NCBI RefSeq assembly: GCF_023264675.1 | Contig: NZ_JAHFVG010000002.1 | Span: forward strand, 217,024 to 281,023 | DNA length: 64,000 nucleotides | Direction: 5' to 3' | Origin: Rhodococcus sp. (in: high G+C Gram-positive bacteria) | Lineage (GTDB): Bacteria > Actinomycetota > Actinomycetes > Mycobacteriales > Mycobacteriaceae | Shown: positions 45,836-57,200 of the stretch, one piece after another | How positions within the stretch are numbered: the stretch's first letter is position 1 | Layout: every line of letters begins with the position of its first letter | Notes under the pieces: model-generated | What the model saw: only the letters and a program-made list of their open reading frames with translations | Databases searched by the model: none | Told to the model about the DNA's origin: nothing | Made by a program: the position numbers and the translations under genes

Positions 45836-45891
45836 CGAGATCGAAGTTGTGCACGGGATTCGGGGAAAAGCGCCACATAACTTCGATCTCG
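45836..45891. repeat. inverted repeat upstream of the acetoacetate-CoA ligase gene
   Basis: CGAGATCGAAGTT (45836-45848) and its exact reverse complement (45879-45891) flank a 30-base loop; a GTG/CAC pair next to them lengthens the stem with a 2-base bulge. It ends 29 bases before the ligase start. It differs from the elements at 28712 and 39351. It may be a second dispersed repeat type or an mRNA leader hairpin. Confidence 0.65.
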
Positions 45892-45920
45892 ACGAAGTGG
45901 GAACTGCGATACTGGCGAGC

Positions 45921-47861
45921 ATGAGCGAGCCGCAGTGGACACCGACGCCCGACGACATCGAGAGCGCTCGCATCACGGACTTCGCCCGGCAGGTGGAGCG
46001 AACTCACGGAGTGTCCGTACCGACCTACGACGCGCTGTGGGCGTGGTCCACGGACAACGTGGAGCAGTTCTGGCAGTCGGTGTGGGATTACTTCGACATC
46101 ATCGCCACGGGCACACCCTCCGCGGTGCTCGGGACCGAGAAGATGCCAGGCGCGCAATGGTTTCCCGGTGCCGAGTTGAACTACGTCGAGCAGGTGAAGC
46201 GGCACCTGCCGAGCACCGCCGCGGCAATTCGCTACGTCGGTGAGGACGGTCAGGCAACGACGCTGTCCTGGAACGAGTTGGCTCGCCAGGCAGCAGCGCT
46301 CGCCGCTGCGTTCCGGGCGGCCGGAGTCGGCGAGGGTGATCGCGTCGTCGGGTACCTCCCCAACATTCCCGAGGCCGTCGTCGCATTTCTGGCCACCGCA
46401 ACCATCGGCGCCACCTGGTCTGCCTGCGGTCAGGACTATTCGGCATCGGCGGCGTTGGATCGACTCGGCCAATTGGATCCGAAGGTACTGATCGCCGCCG
46501 ACGGGTACACCTACGGCGGAAAGTATCGCGACAAGACCGCGGAGGTCACCGAGTTGCGGGAGGGTCTGACCACCGTCGAACTCGTCGTGCAGGTCGGTCG
46601 GCTCGAGACGACAGGGTCGAGTACCTGGGCCTCGGCAACAGCGGGCACCCACGAATGGGTCCCGGCGCACGTTCCCTTCGATCACCCGCTGTGGGTGGTG
46701 TTCTCCTCGGGCACCACCGGCCTTCCGAAGGGAATCGTGCACGGTCACGGGGGAGTGCTGCTCGAACACCTCAAAGCGGTGGCGCTGCAGTCGGATATCG
46801 GCCACGGCGACGTCTTCTTCTGGTACACGAGCCCGAGTTGGATGATGTGGAACTTCCAGGTGGCCGGTTTGCTGGTCGGCGCGACCATCGTCTGCACGGA
46901 CGGCAATCCGGGCTTCCCGGTGCCGGACGCGCTCTGGTCCATTGCGGCGCACGAGCGTGTGACCTTCCTCGGAACAAGCCCGGGGTATGTGCTCGCCTGT
47001 ATCAAAGCGGAGTCCACCCCAGCGCAGGATCACGACCTCGCCGCGCTGCGCGCCATCGGAATCACCGGTTCGAGTCTGCCGCCCGCGTCGTCGATCTGGT
47101 TGGCGGACAACGTCGGTCGTAGTGTGCCGGTGTTCTCCATTTCCGGTGGCACCGATGTGGTGTCCGCGTTCGCGGGAGGAGTACGAACGGTGCCGGTATG
47201 GCCCGGTGAACTCTCGGCGCCGTACCTGGGCGTCGCTCTCGACGCGTTCGACGAGGACGGCCGATCCGTTCGGGGCGAGGTGGGGGAACTCGTCGTCACC
47301 GCACCGATGCCGTCCATGCCGGTGCGGTTCTGGAACGACCCGGACGGTGCTCGCTATCGGGATTCGTACTTCGACACGTTCCCCGGAGTGTGGCGACACG
47401 GAGACTGGATCACCCGGACCGAGCACGGCAGCATCGTCGTACACGGCAGGTCGGACTCCACACTGAACCGGAACGGCATTCGGATGGGCAGTGCCGACAT
47501 CTATCAGGCCGTCGAGTCGCTACCGGAGATCGTCGAATCTCTCGTACTCGGAGTGGAATACGCCGACGGTAGTTACTGGATGCCGCTCTTCGTCGTCCCG
47601 AGCGAGGGTGTCGAACTCGACGACAGAGTGCGCTCGCTCATCAACGATGCGATCCGAGAGCACGCGTCGCCCAGGCACGTGCCCGACGAGATCATCGCCG
47701 CCCCCGGGATCCCTCACACCAGAACGGGCAAGAAGTTGGAGATTCCGATCAAGCGAATCTTTCAGGGCGGGGAGGCGTCGCGGTCACTGGATCGCACCGC
47801 CGTCGACGTACCGGAACTGATCGACTGGTACGTCCAACGGGGACAGCAGCATCAGGACTGA
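45921..47861 (+). CDS. acetoacetate-CoA ligase
   Basis: A 646-aa acetoacetyl-CoA synthetase, matching the usual length. Signature segments: N-terminal WQSVWDYFDI, PGAQWFPGAELNYVEQ, P-loop VVFSSGTTGLPKGIVHGHGG, FFWYTSPSWMMWN and SDSTLNRNGIRMGSADIYQ, with the C-terminal catalytic Lys in TRTGKKLEIPIK. It activates acetoacetate from ketone bodies, leucine or sterol breakdown to acetoacetyl-CoA. The 3' end overlaps the convergent thioesterase gene by 10 bases. Confidence 0.92.
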   Translation: MSEPQWTPTPDDIESARITDFARQVERTHGVSVPTYDALWAWSTDNVEQFWQSVWDYFDIIATGTPSAVLGTEKMPGAQWFPGAELNYVEQVKRHLPSTAAAIRYVGEDGQATTLSWNELARQAAALAAAFRAAGVGEGDRVVGYLPNIPEAVVAFLATATIGATWSACGQDYSASAALDRLGQLDPKVLIAADGYTYGGKYRDKTAEVTELREGLTTVELVVQVGRLETTGSSTWASATAGTHEWVPAHVPFDHPLWVVFSSGTTGLPKGIVHGHGGVLLEHLKAVALQSDIGHGDVFFWYTSPSWMMWNFQVAGLLVGATIVCTDGNPGFPVPDALWSIAAHERVTFLGTSPGYVLACIKAESTPAQDHDLAALRAIGITGSSLPPASSIWLADNVGRSVPVFSISGGTDVVSAFAGGVRTVPVWPGELSAPYLGVALDAFDEDGRSVRGEVGELVVTAPMPSMPVRFWNDPDGARYRDSYFDTFPGVWRHGDWITRTEHGSIVVHGRSDSTLNRNGIRMGSADIYQAVESLPEIVESLVLGVEYADGSYWMPLFVVPSEGVELDDRVRSLINDAIREHASPRHVPDEIIAAPGIPHTRTGKKLEIPIKRIFQGGEASRSLDRTAVDVPELIDWYVQRGQQHQD

Positions 47862-48319
47862 CGACTCCAGGACGCCAGGTATGCCTTCTCCTCCGTGGTG
47901 ATTCGGCGTAGACGTTCCGAACCGACGTCGACCATGGCCATCTGCGTCGTTGCTGTGACAGCAGGCGCTGAATCGGCAGCAGCGCCCGCGGCCCTCACCT
48001 CGTAACCGATGGTGAAGTCGACGTTCCTGACCTTCTCGAACCACAGGGTCACGGCGAGCGGACTGTCGGCATGACGCAGCGGCTTCTTGTAGGAGATGTT
48101 CACGTTGACGATCAGCGCGCTCTTGATCAGCGATTCGTTCGCCTCGCCCTCGCTCAGCAGCCACTCGATCCTGGCTTCCTCCAGCAGAGTCACCATGCGC
48201 GCGTGATTGATGTGGGCAAAGGCATCCATGTCGGACCATCGGACCGTGATCCTCGCGGTGTAACCGATGGGATCGGTCGTTCCGCGGTCTCCGTCGCCGG
48301 CAGCAGTCTGGTCAGTCAC
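47852..48319 (-). CDS. hotdog-fold acyl-CoA thioesterase (4HBT type)
   Basis: A 155-aa single-hotdog thioesterase. RWSDMDAFAHINHARMVTLLEEARIEWL contains the catalytic Asp and the central helix of the 4-hydroxybenzoyl-CoA thioesterase group, followed by NVNISYKKPLRHADSPLAV. Similar proteins are widespread in mycolic-acid bacteria. It is convergent with the ligase gene and divergent from the amidohydrolase gene 42 bases away. Substrate unknown. Confidence 0.85.
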   Translation of the reverse strand: MTDQTAAGDGDRGTTDPIGYTARITVRWSDMDAFAHINHARMVTLLEEARIEWLLSEGEANESLIKSALIVNVNISYKKPLRHADSPLAVTLWFEKVRNVDFTIGYEVRAAGAAADSAPAVTATTQMAMVDVGSERLRRITTEEKAYLASWSRQS

Positions 48320-48361
48320 CGCACCACGATCTCACGGCGCGAAGTGTTCTAGAGTCCGGGT

Positions 48362-49810
48362 GTGTTGATCAGAAGTGTCGTGCTGGATGCGAGCCGCGAA
48401 CTCGTCGATGTCCAGACGGTCCGAGGCCGTATCGCCGACGTGTCGGCCGCCAGGCCGGGAAGCAAGCCCATCGAGGGTGACGTGATCGACGGCCGCGGCG
48501 GCGCGCTGTTGCCGTCGTTCGTGGACAACCATGTGCACCTGACTCAGTGGGCCGCGTCGCTGACGCGTATCGATGTGTCCGGCGCCGACTCCGCGGTCGA
48601 TCTGGTCGACATTCTCGCGCGGTCGAACGAGCGGCACGGCACGGCGATCCTGCGGGCCCAAGGATTTCGAGATGCACTGTGGCCGGACGCGCCGCACAAG
48701 GACATTCTGCACAACGCGCTTCCCTGCCGTCGCGCCGCGATCACGAGTATGGATCTGCACACCCTCTGGCTCAGTCCCGCATTGTTGTCGGAGTTGGGAA
48801 TCGACCACCCGACGGGCGTGCTGCGCGATCACGACTGCATGGAAGGGCTGGGAGCTCTCGACAAGCTCGACGATTCGGGAGCAGGCGATCGAGACGCTCT
48901 CGCGGCAACAGCGGAGTTGGCGCGGCGCGGCATCACCGCTGTCACCGATTTCGAGTACGCCGACAACCGGGCCGTCTGGACGCGACGCTCGCAGGCCGGG
49001 TCGCCTCTGGTCGACGTGGATTTCGCCGTGTGGTCGGAATGGTTGGAACACGAGCTCGTACTCGGGACGTCCACCGGGTCGCAGATCGCGGAGCACATCG
49101 CGCTCGGACCTCTCAAGGTGATGTTCGACGGCTCACTCAACACACGGACCGCGTGCTGTCACGATCCTTATCCGGGCGGCACATCCTCGGGGCTGCTGTT
49201 GGAAACTCCCGAGGACCTCGTCGACGTCATGCGCCGCGCCGCCGAGGGAGGAATCCGGCCTGCGATCCACGCGATCGGGGACCGAGCGAATTCGCTGGCC
49301 CTCGATGCGTTCGAGGCCGTCGGGGGAGGCGGCAGGATCGAACATGCGCAGCAACTGTTGCCGGCGGACGTGGCTCGGTTCGCCGCGGCGGGGGTTGCAG
49401 CGTCCGTCCAGCCGCAACATGCCATGAGTGATCGAGACGTCGCCGACGAGCTGTGGAGCGATCGCGCGTCGATCGGCTATCCCTATCTGTCGCTGCACCG
49501 GGCTGGTGCCCGACTGTTGTTCGGTTCGGATGCACCGGTCAGCCCGCCTGCGCCGCTCGACGGCGTCGCCGACGCCGTGTGGCGTACGGACGACGAGCGA
49601 GCGGCATGGCAATCGGAGGAGGCGCTTCCGTTCTCGGCGGCTCTCACCGCGGCGTGCGGTGGGCGCGAGTCGTTCGAGACCGGTGATGCTGCCGATCTGG
49701 TCCTTCTCGCCGAGCATCCAGCCACCCTCGGCAACCGCGACGTGCGCTCGGTCCCGGTCCTCGCGACTGTTCGCGGCGGAGTTCTCACGTTCGACGGTTC
49801 GACGGTATGA
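48362..49810 (+). CDS. amidohydrolase family protein (YtcJ-like)
   Basis: A 482-aa metal-dependent hydrolase of the amidohydrolase_3 type. FVDNHVHLTQW gives the HxH metal pair near the N terminus, IHAIGDRAN and RIEHAQQL the further histidines, and FGSDAPVSP the catalytic Asp. The start is GTG 48362 (or TTG 48365), and the end overlaps the TetR gene (ATGA). Substrates of this group (exoenzyme-like imidazolonepropionase relatives) are mostly unknown. Confidence 0.8.
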   Translation: MLIRSVVLDASRELVDVQTVRGRIADVSAARPGSKPIEGDVIDGRGGALLPSFVDNHVHLTQWAASLTRIDVSGADSAVDLVDILARSNERHGTAILRAQGFRDALWPDAPHKDILHNALPCRRAAITSMDLHTLWLSPALLSELGIDHPTGVLRDHDCMEGLGALDKLDDSGAGDRDALAATAELARRGITAVTDFEYADNRAVWTRRSQAGSPLVDVDFAVWSEWLEHELVLGTSTGSQIAEHIALGPLKVMFDGSLNTRTACCHDPYPGGTSSGLLLETPEDLVDVMRRAAEGGIRPAIHAIGDRANSLALDAFEAVGGGGRIEHAQQLLPADVARFAAAGVAASVQPQHAMSDRDVADELWSDRASIGYPYLSLHRAGARLLFGSDAPVSPPAPLDGVADAVWRTDDERAAWQSEEALPFSAALTAACGGRESFETGDAADLVLLAEHPATLGNRDVRSVPVLATVRGGVLTFDGSTV

Positions 49811-50415
49811 GTACGAGCGTCGGCCGCTGGCGAGAGTACGAGGGGTCCGACCTGCCCGTACCGCTTGTCGCCGCGTTGGAGGCCTTCGTCGAACAGGGTT
49901 ATCACGGTACGTCGGTCCGCGACATCGCCGGACGCGCCGGATTGTCGGTGCCAGGTCTCTACCACCACTATCCGTCCAAGCAGGCGATGTTGGTGGGATT
50001 GATGGATGTCGCGATGGACGAACTGATCTCGCGGTCACGCGACGCCGAAGCCGAAGCGGGGCCGTCGGCGCGAGCACGCTTCGACAGTGTCGTGGAGTCG
50101 TTGCTCCTCTTCCACATGTACCGCCGTGATCAGGCTTTCATCGGCTCCACCGAAATACGTAGCCTCGAGCAGGCAAACCGAGAGGTCTATGTCGGTCGGC
50201 GCGACGAACAGCAGCGCATGCTCGACGCGATCGTGGTCGCCGGTATCGAATCGGGTGAATTCGACGCCGATCACCCGGCCGACGCGTCACGGGCCGTGAC
50301 GACGATGTGCGTCGGGGTCGCCGGCTGGTACCGGCCGGGAGGTCCACTGGATCCGTCCGAATTGGCACAGGTTTACCTTTCGATCGCCCGACGAATTGTC
50401 GGTGGCGCACGGTAG
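49807..50415 (+). CDS. TetR-family regulator
   Basis: A 202-aa repressor with HTH TSVRDIAGRAGLSVPGLYHHYPSKQAMLVGL. Coupled to the amidohydrolase gene by an ATGA overlap, so it probably regulates that gene or the next. The C-terminal half is of the type with WYRPGGPLDP, common in regulators of acyl-CoA or amino acid catabolism. Ligand unknown. Confidence 0.85.
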   Translation: MSTSVGRWREYEGSDLPVPLVAALEAFVEQGYHGTSVRDIAGRAGLSVPGLYHHYPSKQAMLVGLMDVAMDELISRSRDAEAEAGPSARARFDSVVESLLLFHMYRRDQAFIGSTEIRSLEQANREVYVGRRDEQQRMLDAIVVAGIESGEFDADHPADASRAVTTMCVGVAGWYRPGGPLDPSELAQVYLSIARRIVGGAR

Positions 50416-50424
50416 CGTCGAAAA

Positions 50425-50850
50425 ATGGCATCTTTGACCGACCCTGCGGTTCGTGAGTTTCTCTCCAGCGGCACGCGTACCGGAAAGCTCGGGTACGTCG
50501 CGTCCGACGGTCGTCCCCTGGTGGCTCCGATCTGGTTCGTGCTCGAGGGCGAGATGGTGGTGTTCAACACGGGCGCCGACACCGCCAAGGGCAAGGCGAT
50601 CGCCCGGGACCCTCGGTTGGTGTTGACGGTTGACCTCGAGGAGCCGCCGTATGCGTTCGTCCAGATCCAAGGCGTAGCCGAGACGTCCGAGGACCCGGTG
50701 GACCTTGTCGACACGGCGACGGCCATCGGTGGTCGTTACATGGGTGCCGACCGCGCGGAGGAGTTCGGAAAGCGGAACGGTGTGCCCGGTGAGCTGGTGG
50801 TTCGGATTCGCCCGACCAAGGTGATCGCCTCGCTCGACATGACCTCGTGA
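50425..50850 (+). CDS. PPOX-class flavin/F420-dependent oxidoreductase
   Basis: A 141-aa split-barrel protein of the pyridoxamine 5'-phosphate oxidase-like superfamily. The N terminus (REFLSSGTRTGKLGYVASDGRPLVAPIWFVLEGEMVVFNT) resembles actinobacterial F420-dependent reductases such as the Rv2074 type, which reduce biliverdin. It starts 9 bases after the TetR stop. Cofactor choice (F420 or FMN) cannot be read from sequence alone. Confidence 0.78.
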   Translation: MASLTDPAVREFLSSGTRTGKLGYVASDGRPLVAPIWFVLEGEMVVFNTGADTAKGKAIARDPRLVLTVDLEEPPYAFVQIQGVAETSEDPVDLVDTATAIGGRYMGADRAEEFGKRNGVPGELVVRIRPTKVIASLDMTS

Positions 50851-51248
50851 GTGCGGTGAAAGCCGGACCCAGAGGGTGTGGCGGCCCTCGTCCGATCGGG
50901 CTGCGTTTTGGTCTGCGTGCTGGTCCGCACTGTAGATTGGACCGGTGCTGAATCGATGTGACGGGACGACGCCGGAGTTCGGGCGTCGGCGGCTGTGGGG
51001 GCACGTCATCTCCGGTAGGTATCTGCGGTGCCCGAAACTTGGTGGACCAGGTCACGGCGCCTAGAGCCTGCTCGGTGTAACGGACGGCCCCGCACGAGCA
51101 GATGTACTCGTGGGTAACTTTGTTCACCCGGGCGCGGCAGTTCGATCCGATTGCGAAAAACAAATAGATTCATGTGTTCGGTGCTCGATGAAGCTGGTGT
51201 GTTCGCCTTCATCGGGGGCGTGTGAAAAGTGGGAAAGAGAGGAATCGA
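50851..51248. other. 398-bp gene-free leader of the NRPS gene
   Basis: No supported gene was found on either strand. The stretch 51150-51175 is A/T-rich compared with its surroundings (around AAAAACAAATAGATTC) and may hold the promoter. A GATGAAG/CTTCATC hairpin with a 13-base loop lies at 51187-51213, just before the NRPS start region. Two short minus-strand open frames here have no recognisable protein features. Confidence 0.5.
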
Positions 51249-54200
51249 TTGGACCCGCTAGGTTGGGAAGAGTCAGCGAAGAGTGAAATTGCAGGTGGGG
51301 AAGTTCCTGCATCGTCGTTCCCGCTCTCTCCCGCGCAGTTGGGCATGTGGTTCGCTCAGCATGTCGATCCCTCCGTTCCGGCGAATATCGCGCAGTACGT
51401 AGAGCTTCGCGGTGACCTCGATCGCGAGATTCTCCAGCGGGTTTCTTCCGAGGCGGCACTGGAGCTGCAATCCGGTTTCGTGCGTCTCGTCGAGGTCGAC
51501 TCCGAGCCCCGGCAGTTCGTCGACCGCACTCTGGACGATCCGCTGGGCTATGTCGACCTCCGCGGCGAGGCCGATCCCGTCGCGGCGGCTCAGGAATGGA
51601 TGCGCGCCGAGTACAGCGCGCCCATCGATATCCTGCGAGATCGTCTGATCGCTGCCACCGTGCTGCACCTGGAAGACGATCGATACTTCTGGTTCAACCG
51701 CGTTCACCACGTCGTGCTCGACGGATACGGTGCGGTCACGTTCATGAACCGGGCGGCGGCGCTCTACACCGCCGCCGTCGAGGGCGAAGAGCCCAGCAAG
51801 AATCTGTCCTCCGATCTGTCCAAGGTCTACGACGCGGACGTCGCCTATCGCGATTCGACCCGTTTCGAGACCGACAAGCAGTACTGGGCCGACCGCATCG
51901 CGGGGATCGACGGGACCACGAGCTTGGCCGGTCGCACGGCTGCGCCCGCGCCGGTCAGCCAGATCGACACCGCTTCGCTGTCGGCGGACACGACGGCCGA
52001 TCTCGACGGTCTGCTCGCCTCGACCGAGGCGACGACGGCCACAGTCGTCATCGCCGCGTTCGCGAGCTATCTCGCACAGATGACCGGCAAGGAAGACGTC
52101 GTACTGAGTCTGCCGGTCACCGCGCGTACCACCGCGATCCTGCGGCGCTCGGGCGGCATGGTCTCCAATGTCGTCCCACTGAGGCTGTCGGTCGGCTCGG
52201 ACACGACCGTCGAGCAACTGCTGACCAAGGTCACCACCGAAGTATCGGGCGCGCTGCGGCACCAGCGCTACCGCCACGAGGACATCCGACGCGACGCGGG
52301 AACCACCACCGGGCAGGCGTCGTTCTTCGGCCCGTGGGTCAACATCATGCTGTTCTTCACCGAGCTTCGTCTCGGCTCGATGGTGGGCGGGATCAACATC
52401 CTCTCGACCGGCCTCATCGAGGACTTCGGTCTGAACCTGTACCAGAGCGTCGGCGGCAGCAAGACCCATATCGACTTCGAATCGAACCCGAACCTCTATT
52501 CGTCCGAGGAATCCGAACGCAATCACACCAGGTTCGTCGCGTTCCTCGACCGATTCGTCGCCGCCGAGCCGAGCGCGAAAGTGTGGGACCTCGACGTCAC
52601 CACCGACGCGGAACGGGCGTCGGTTCTGCAGACGTGGAACGACACCGACCACGAGGTGTCGCAGCGGACTCTCCTGACCGACTTCCATGCGCGAGTCGAC
52701 GCCGATCCCGACGCGGTCGCGCTCGTCTACGAGAACACGGCTCTGACCTACGGCGAACTCGGTTCGCGCGTCGATGTGCTCGCCCGGCAGCTGATCGATA
52801 TGGGCGTCGGTCCGGAAGTTCTTGTCGGACTGTCGATCCGGCGATCATTCGACCTGATCGTCGGAATGTACGCGATCGTCGAGGCGGGCGGCGCCTGGGT
52901 GCCGATCGATCCCGATCACCCGGCCGACCGAACAAGCTACATTCTCGACTCCGCGCAGCCGTTGTGCGTGCTCGTCACCGCCCGCGATGCCGTCGAGCTC
53001 CCCGAGGGCACCAATGCCCTCGCGGTGGATCTCGTCGACTTCTCGGCGCCCGTTGCCCGAGTTCGCGACGAAGACCGCCTGGCGCCGGTGCGTCTGGACA
53101 ACACCGCCTACGTCATCTACACATCGGGATCGACCGGCCGACCCAAGGGCGTCGCCGTCTCGCATGCTGCGATCGACAACCAGCTTCAGTGGATGAATGC
53201 CGAGTACGGGCTCGGACCCGACGATGTCTACCTGCAAAAGACGGCGACGACGTTCGACGTCTCGCTGTGGGGCTTCTTCATGCCGCTGCAGGTCGGTGCC
53301 ACCATGGTGTTGGCGACGCCGGACGGACATCGCGACTCGATCTACGTGGCCGACAAGATCGCCGAGCACGGTGTGACAGTCACCGACTTCGTGCCGTCGA
53401 TGCTCACTGTATTCGTTGCGAACGCGCCGCTCGGTAGCTGTAATTCGCTTCGACACGTGTTCGTCATCGGCGAGGCGCTACCCGTCGAGACCGCTGCATC
53501 GTTCCGTGAACTGACGTCCGCCGGACTGCACAATCTCTACGGACCGACCGAGGCCGCCGTATCGGTGACCTACCACGAAAGTGGACCTGCCGACGTTCGG
53601 ACCGTGCCGATCGGTGTCCCGGAATGGAACACCAAGGCCTACGTGCTCGATGCGCGCCTGAGGCCGGCGGCCGTCGGTGAGCCGGGCGAGCTCTTCCTGG
53701 CAGGCGTCCAGTTGGCCCGCGGATACGTCGGACGCCCCGACCTGAGCTCGGACCGCTTCGTCGCCAACCCGTTCGCGGCGAACGGCGAGCGTATGTACCG
53801 GACCGGCGACCTGGTTCGGTGGCGTGCCGACGGGACCATCGACTACATCGGTCGGACCGACTTCCAGGTCAAGTTCCGCGGTCAGCGGATCGAGCTCGGC
53901 GAAATCGAGACGGTTCTGCTGGCGCACGAAGGTATTTCGCAGTCGGTCGCCCTTGTGGTGTCGACGCCCACCGGCGATCAACTCGTCGCGTACGTCGTTC
54001 CGGGTCCCGGTCACACCATCGAACCGGCGTCGGCGTCCGAATTCGCGGCCCGTTCCTTGCCGTCGTACATGGTGCCCGCATCGATCATGGTGCTCGAGGC
54101 GCTACCGCTCAACACCAGTGGCAAGCTCGATCGTCGAGCGTTGCCCGAACCGATCTTCTCGAGTGCGAAAAAGTACCGAGCTCCGACGAGTCGGGCCGAA

Positions 54201-57200
54201 TACGTCGTCGCAGGCGTCTTCCAGGATGTGCTCGGCGCGTCCCGCGTGGGGCTGGACGAGGATTTCTTCGAGCTCGGTGGTAACTCGCTCATCGCCACAC
54301 AGTTGGTGACGAGAGTCGGTACCGCACTGGGCATTCGCCTGGGTGTACGCGAACTGTTCGAAGCTCCGACGGTCGGTGCGCTGGCAGCGCGCGCCGAAAC
54401 CGCGCTCGTCCAGGGATCCGACAGTCCGGCATTGACCGCGGGTACGCGGCCCGATGTTCTCCCGTTGTCCCTTGCACAGCAACGCATGTGGTTCCTCAAC
54501 AGGTTCGACCCCGACACTGCCGCGTACAACCTTCCGTTCATGGTCAAACTGACCGGAAAAGTCGACGCAGCCGCATTGTCCGCGGCATTTGCCGACGTCG
54601 TCGAACGGCACGAAACTCTTCGTACCGTCTATCCCCAGGTAGACGATGCGCCTCAACAGGTGATTCTGCGTACGCAGGACGTTCTGTCGGATTTCACGGC
54701 CACCACGGTCGACGAGAGCTCCCTGACGGACGAACTCATCGAACTGGCTCGCGGTGGATTCGATGTCTCGGTATCGGCGCCGTTCAGAATTCGCCTGTTC
54801 AAGGTGTCCGACGCGGAATACGTTCTCGCGATGGTGTTGCACCACATCGCCGCCGACGGTTCGTCGTTCGGTCCACTCGCCCGCGACATGATGGTCGCGT
54901 ACGAAGCACGGGCCGACGGTCGTTCGCCTGCATGGTCACCGCTGCCGATTCAGTATGCCGACTACGCACTCTGGCAACGGCGTCTGCTCGGAAGCGAGAG
55001 CGACGCGGTATCGCTGTCCGCGCAGCAGATCGAGTTCTGGGTTCGAGCACTCGACGAGCTTCCCGACCAGCTCGACCTTCCGTCCGATCGCCCGCGGCCT
55101 GCCGTCGCGACCAACGGGGGAGCGAAGAGTCGGTTCGTCATCGATGCCCGCATTCATCGGGGCCTGAGCGAAGTCGCACGCGCACACAGGGCTTCGCTCT
55201 TCATGGTTGTTCAGGCCGCCTATTCGGCGTTGCTGTCGAGGTTGAGCGGAACCACCGACATTGCCATCGGTGCGCCGATCGCGGGCCGGGCACACGAGCA
55301 ACTCGACGACATCATCGGAATGTTCGTCAACACCCTTGTCCTGCGTGCCCATGTGGAGCCGCACGACTCGTTCGACGAACTCCTCGACCAGGTTCGTAAC
55401 ACCAATCTGTCGGCGTTCGCGCACGCGGACATACCCTTCGAGCGATTGGTGGAGGTGCTCAACCCGGCACGCTCCACGGCTCGCCACCCGCTGTTCCAGG
55501 TTGCACTGTCGTTGGAGAAATCCAGGGTCAGCGAACTGGCCTTCGCCGGCCTGCAAGTGAAGGCCCAGGAACTCGACGTCCCCATCGCGAAGTTCGATCT
55601 CCAGCTCTGGCTCACCGAGTACGAGAACGAGGCGGGGGAGCCGGACCGGATCGAAGCCACTTTCGAATATGCGACCGACCTGTTCGACGCGTCCACGATC
55701 GAAGGATTTGCGGATCGGTTCCTGCGCATTCTCGATGCAATTGTCGTCGACGCGTCCGTTCCGCTGGGCGCAATCGACATCCTGGCGCCCGAAGAGGCCG
55801 AGGAGCTGACGTCGGTTCACGGTGGTCACGTCGAATCTCAGCGCCTGTTGCCGGAGTTCCTCGCTGCCGGAGTTGCCGCGAACGGTGATGGCATCGCGGT
55901 GCGTTGCCCCGACGTCTCGGTGACGTATCGAGAGCTCGACGAGATCACCGATCGCTATGCCCGCTACCTGATCGACCGAGGTGTCGGACCCGAGTCCGTC
56001 GTTGCACTTGCCTTTCCGCGCTCGTTGGAGATGATCGTCTCCATCTGGGCAGTGGCGAAGGCCGGTGCCGCCTGGGTTCCCGTGGACCCGGACTATCCGG
56101 TCGATCGAGTGCGGCACATGCTGTCGGACTCGCAAGCACTGGTCGGGATCACCACCTCTTCCCGTGTCGGCGAACTGCCGGGTACGTGTGAGTGGTGGGC
56201 CATCGACGAGGCCGAATTCGAGAATGCCGTCGCTGGGTACCCCGCCGACGCTGTCTCGGACGCCGATCGAACGATGCCGCTTCGGCTCGATCATCCCGCC
56301 TACGTCATCTACACCTCAGGTTCCACCGGGCTGCCCAAGGGCGTCAGCGTGACCCACCGCGGCCTGTCGGGACTGATCGATCAGTCGCGCGACCTCTATC
56401 GAGTGACAACGGAATCGCGCTTCCTGCATGTCATCTCACCGAGCTTCGATCCTTCGGTGCTCGAATGGGCGCTCACCGCGTCGGCTGGAGCCACTCTCGT
56501 CGTCTCCCCGCCATCGATCATCGGTGGTCCCGAACTGCACCGGCTCTTCGCGGACGCCGCGGTCACCCACGCCATCATCACCCCGGCTGTTCTGGGGTCG
56601 GTCGATCCGTCGGGATTGGACAGTCTCGAACTACTGTCCGTCGGCGGCGAGGCTTCCGCGCCGGATCTGGTGGCTCGTTGGGCGCCGGGGCGTCGGTTCT
56701 TCAACGCGTACGGGCCGACCGAAACCACGATCGTCTCCACCCGTGGAGAACTGTTCGCCGGTGAGCGGATCACGGTCGGCCGTCCGGTTCCCGGTGTCGG
56801 CGCTCTGATCTTGGACTCGCGTCTCCAGCCGGTGCCCGCCGGTGTCGCCGGTGAGCTCTATCTGACGGGCGAGGCCGTCGCGCGGGGCTATTACCGACGC
56901 ACCGCGCTGACGTCCGAGCGATTCGTGGCAGACCCGTACGCCGGGGACGGCTCGCGTATGTACCGCACCGGTGACGTCGTCCGATGGACCCGCGCGTTCG
57001 ACATCGAGTACGTCGGACGTTCGGACTTCCAGGTCAAGGTTCGTGGCTTCCGCATCGAACTCGGCGAGATCGACGGGGCTCTCGAATCGTTCCCCGCGGT
57101 TACCTTCGCGGCGACGATCGGTCGCGAAATGCCCTCGGGTCACACCGCACTCGTGTCCTACGTGCACGGATCGGCAGGCATCGACAAGGACGAACTGTCG

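Noticed and set aside
51273..52688. 471-codon minus-strand frame opposite NRPS module 1
   Set aside because: It lies wholly opposite conserved C and A motifs on the plus strand and has no recognisable domain.
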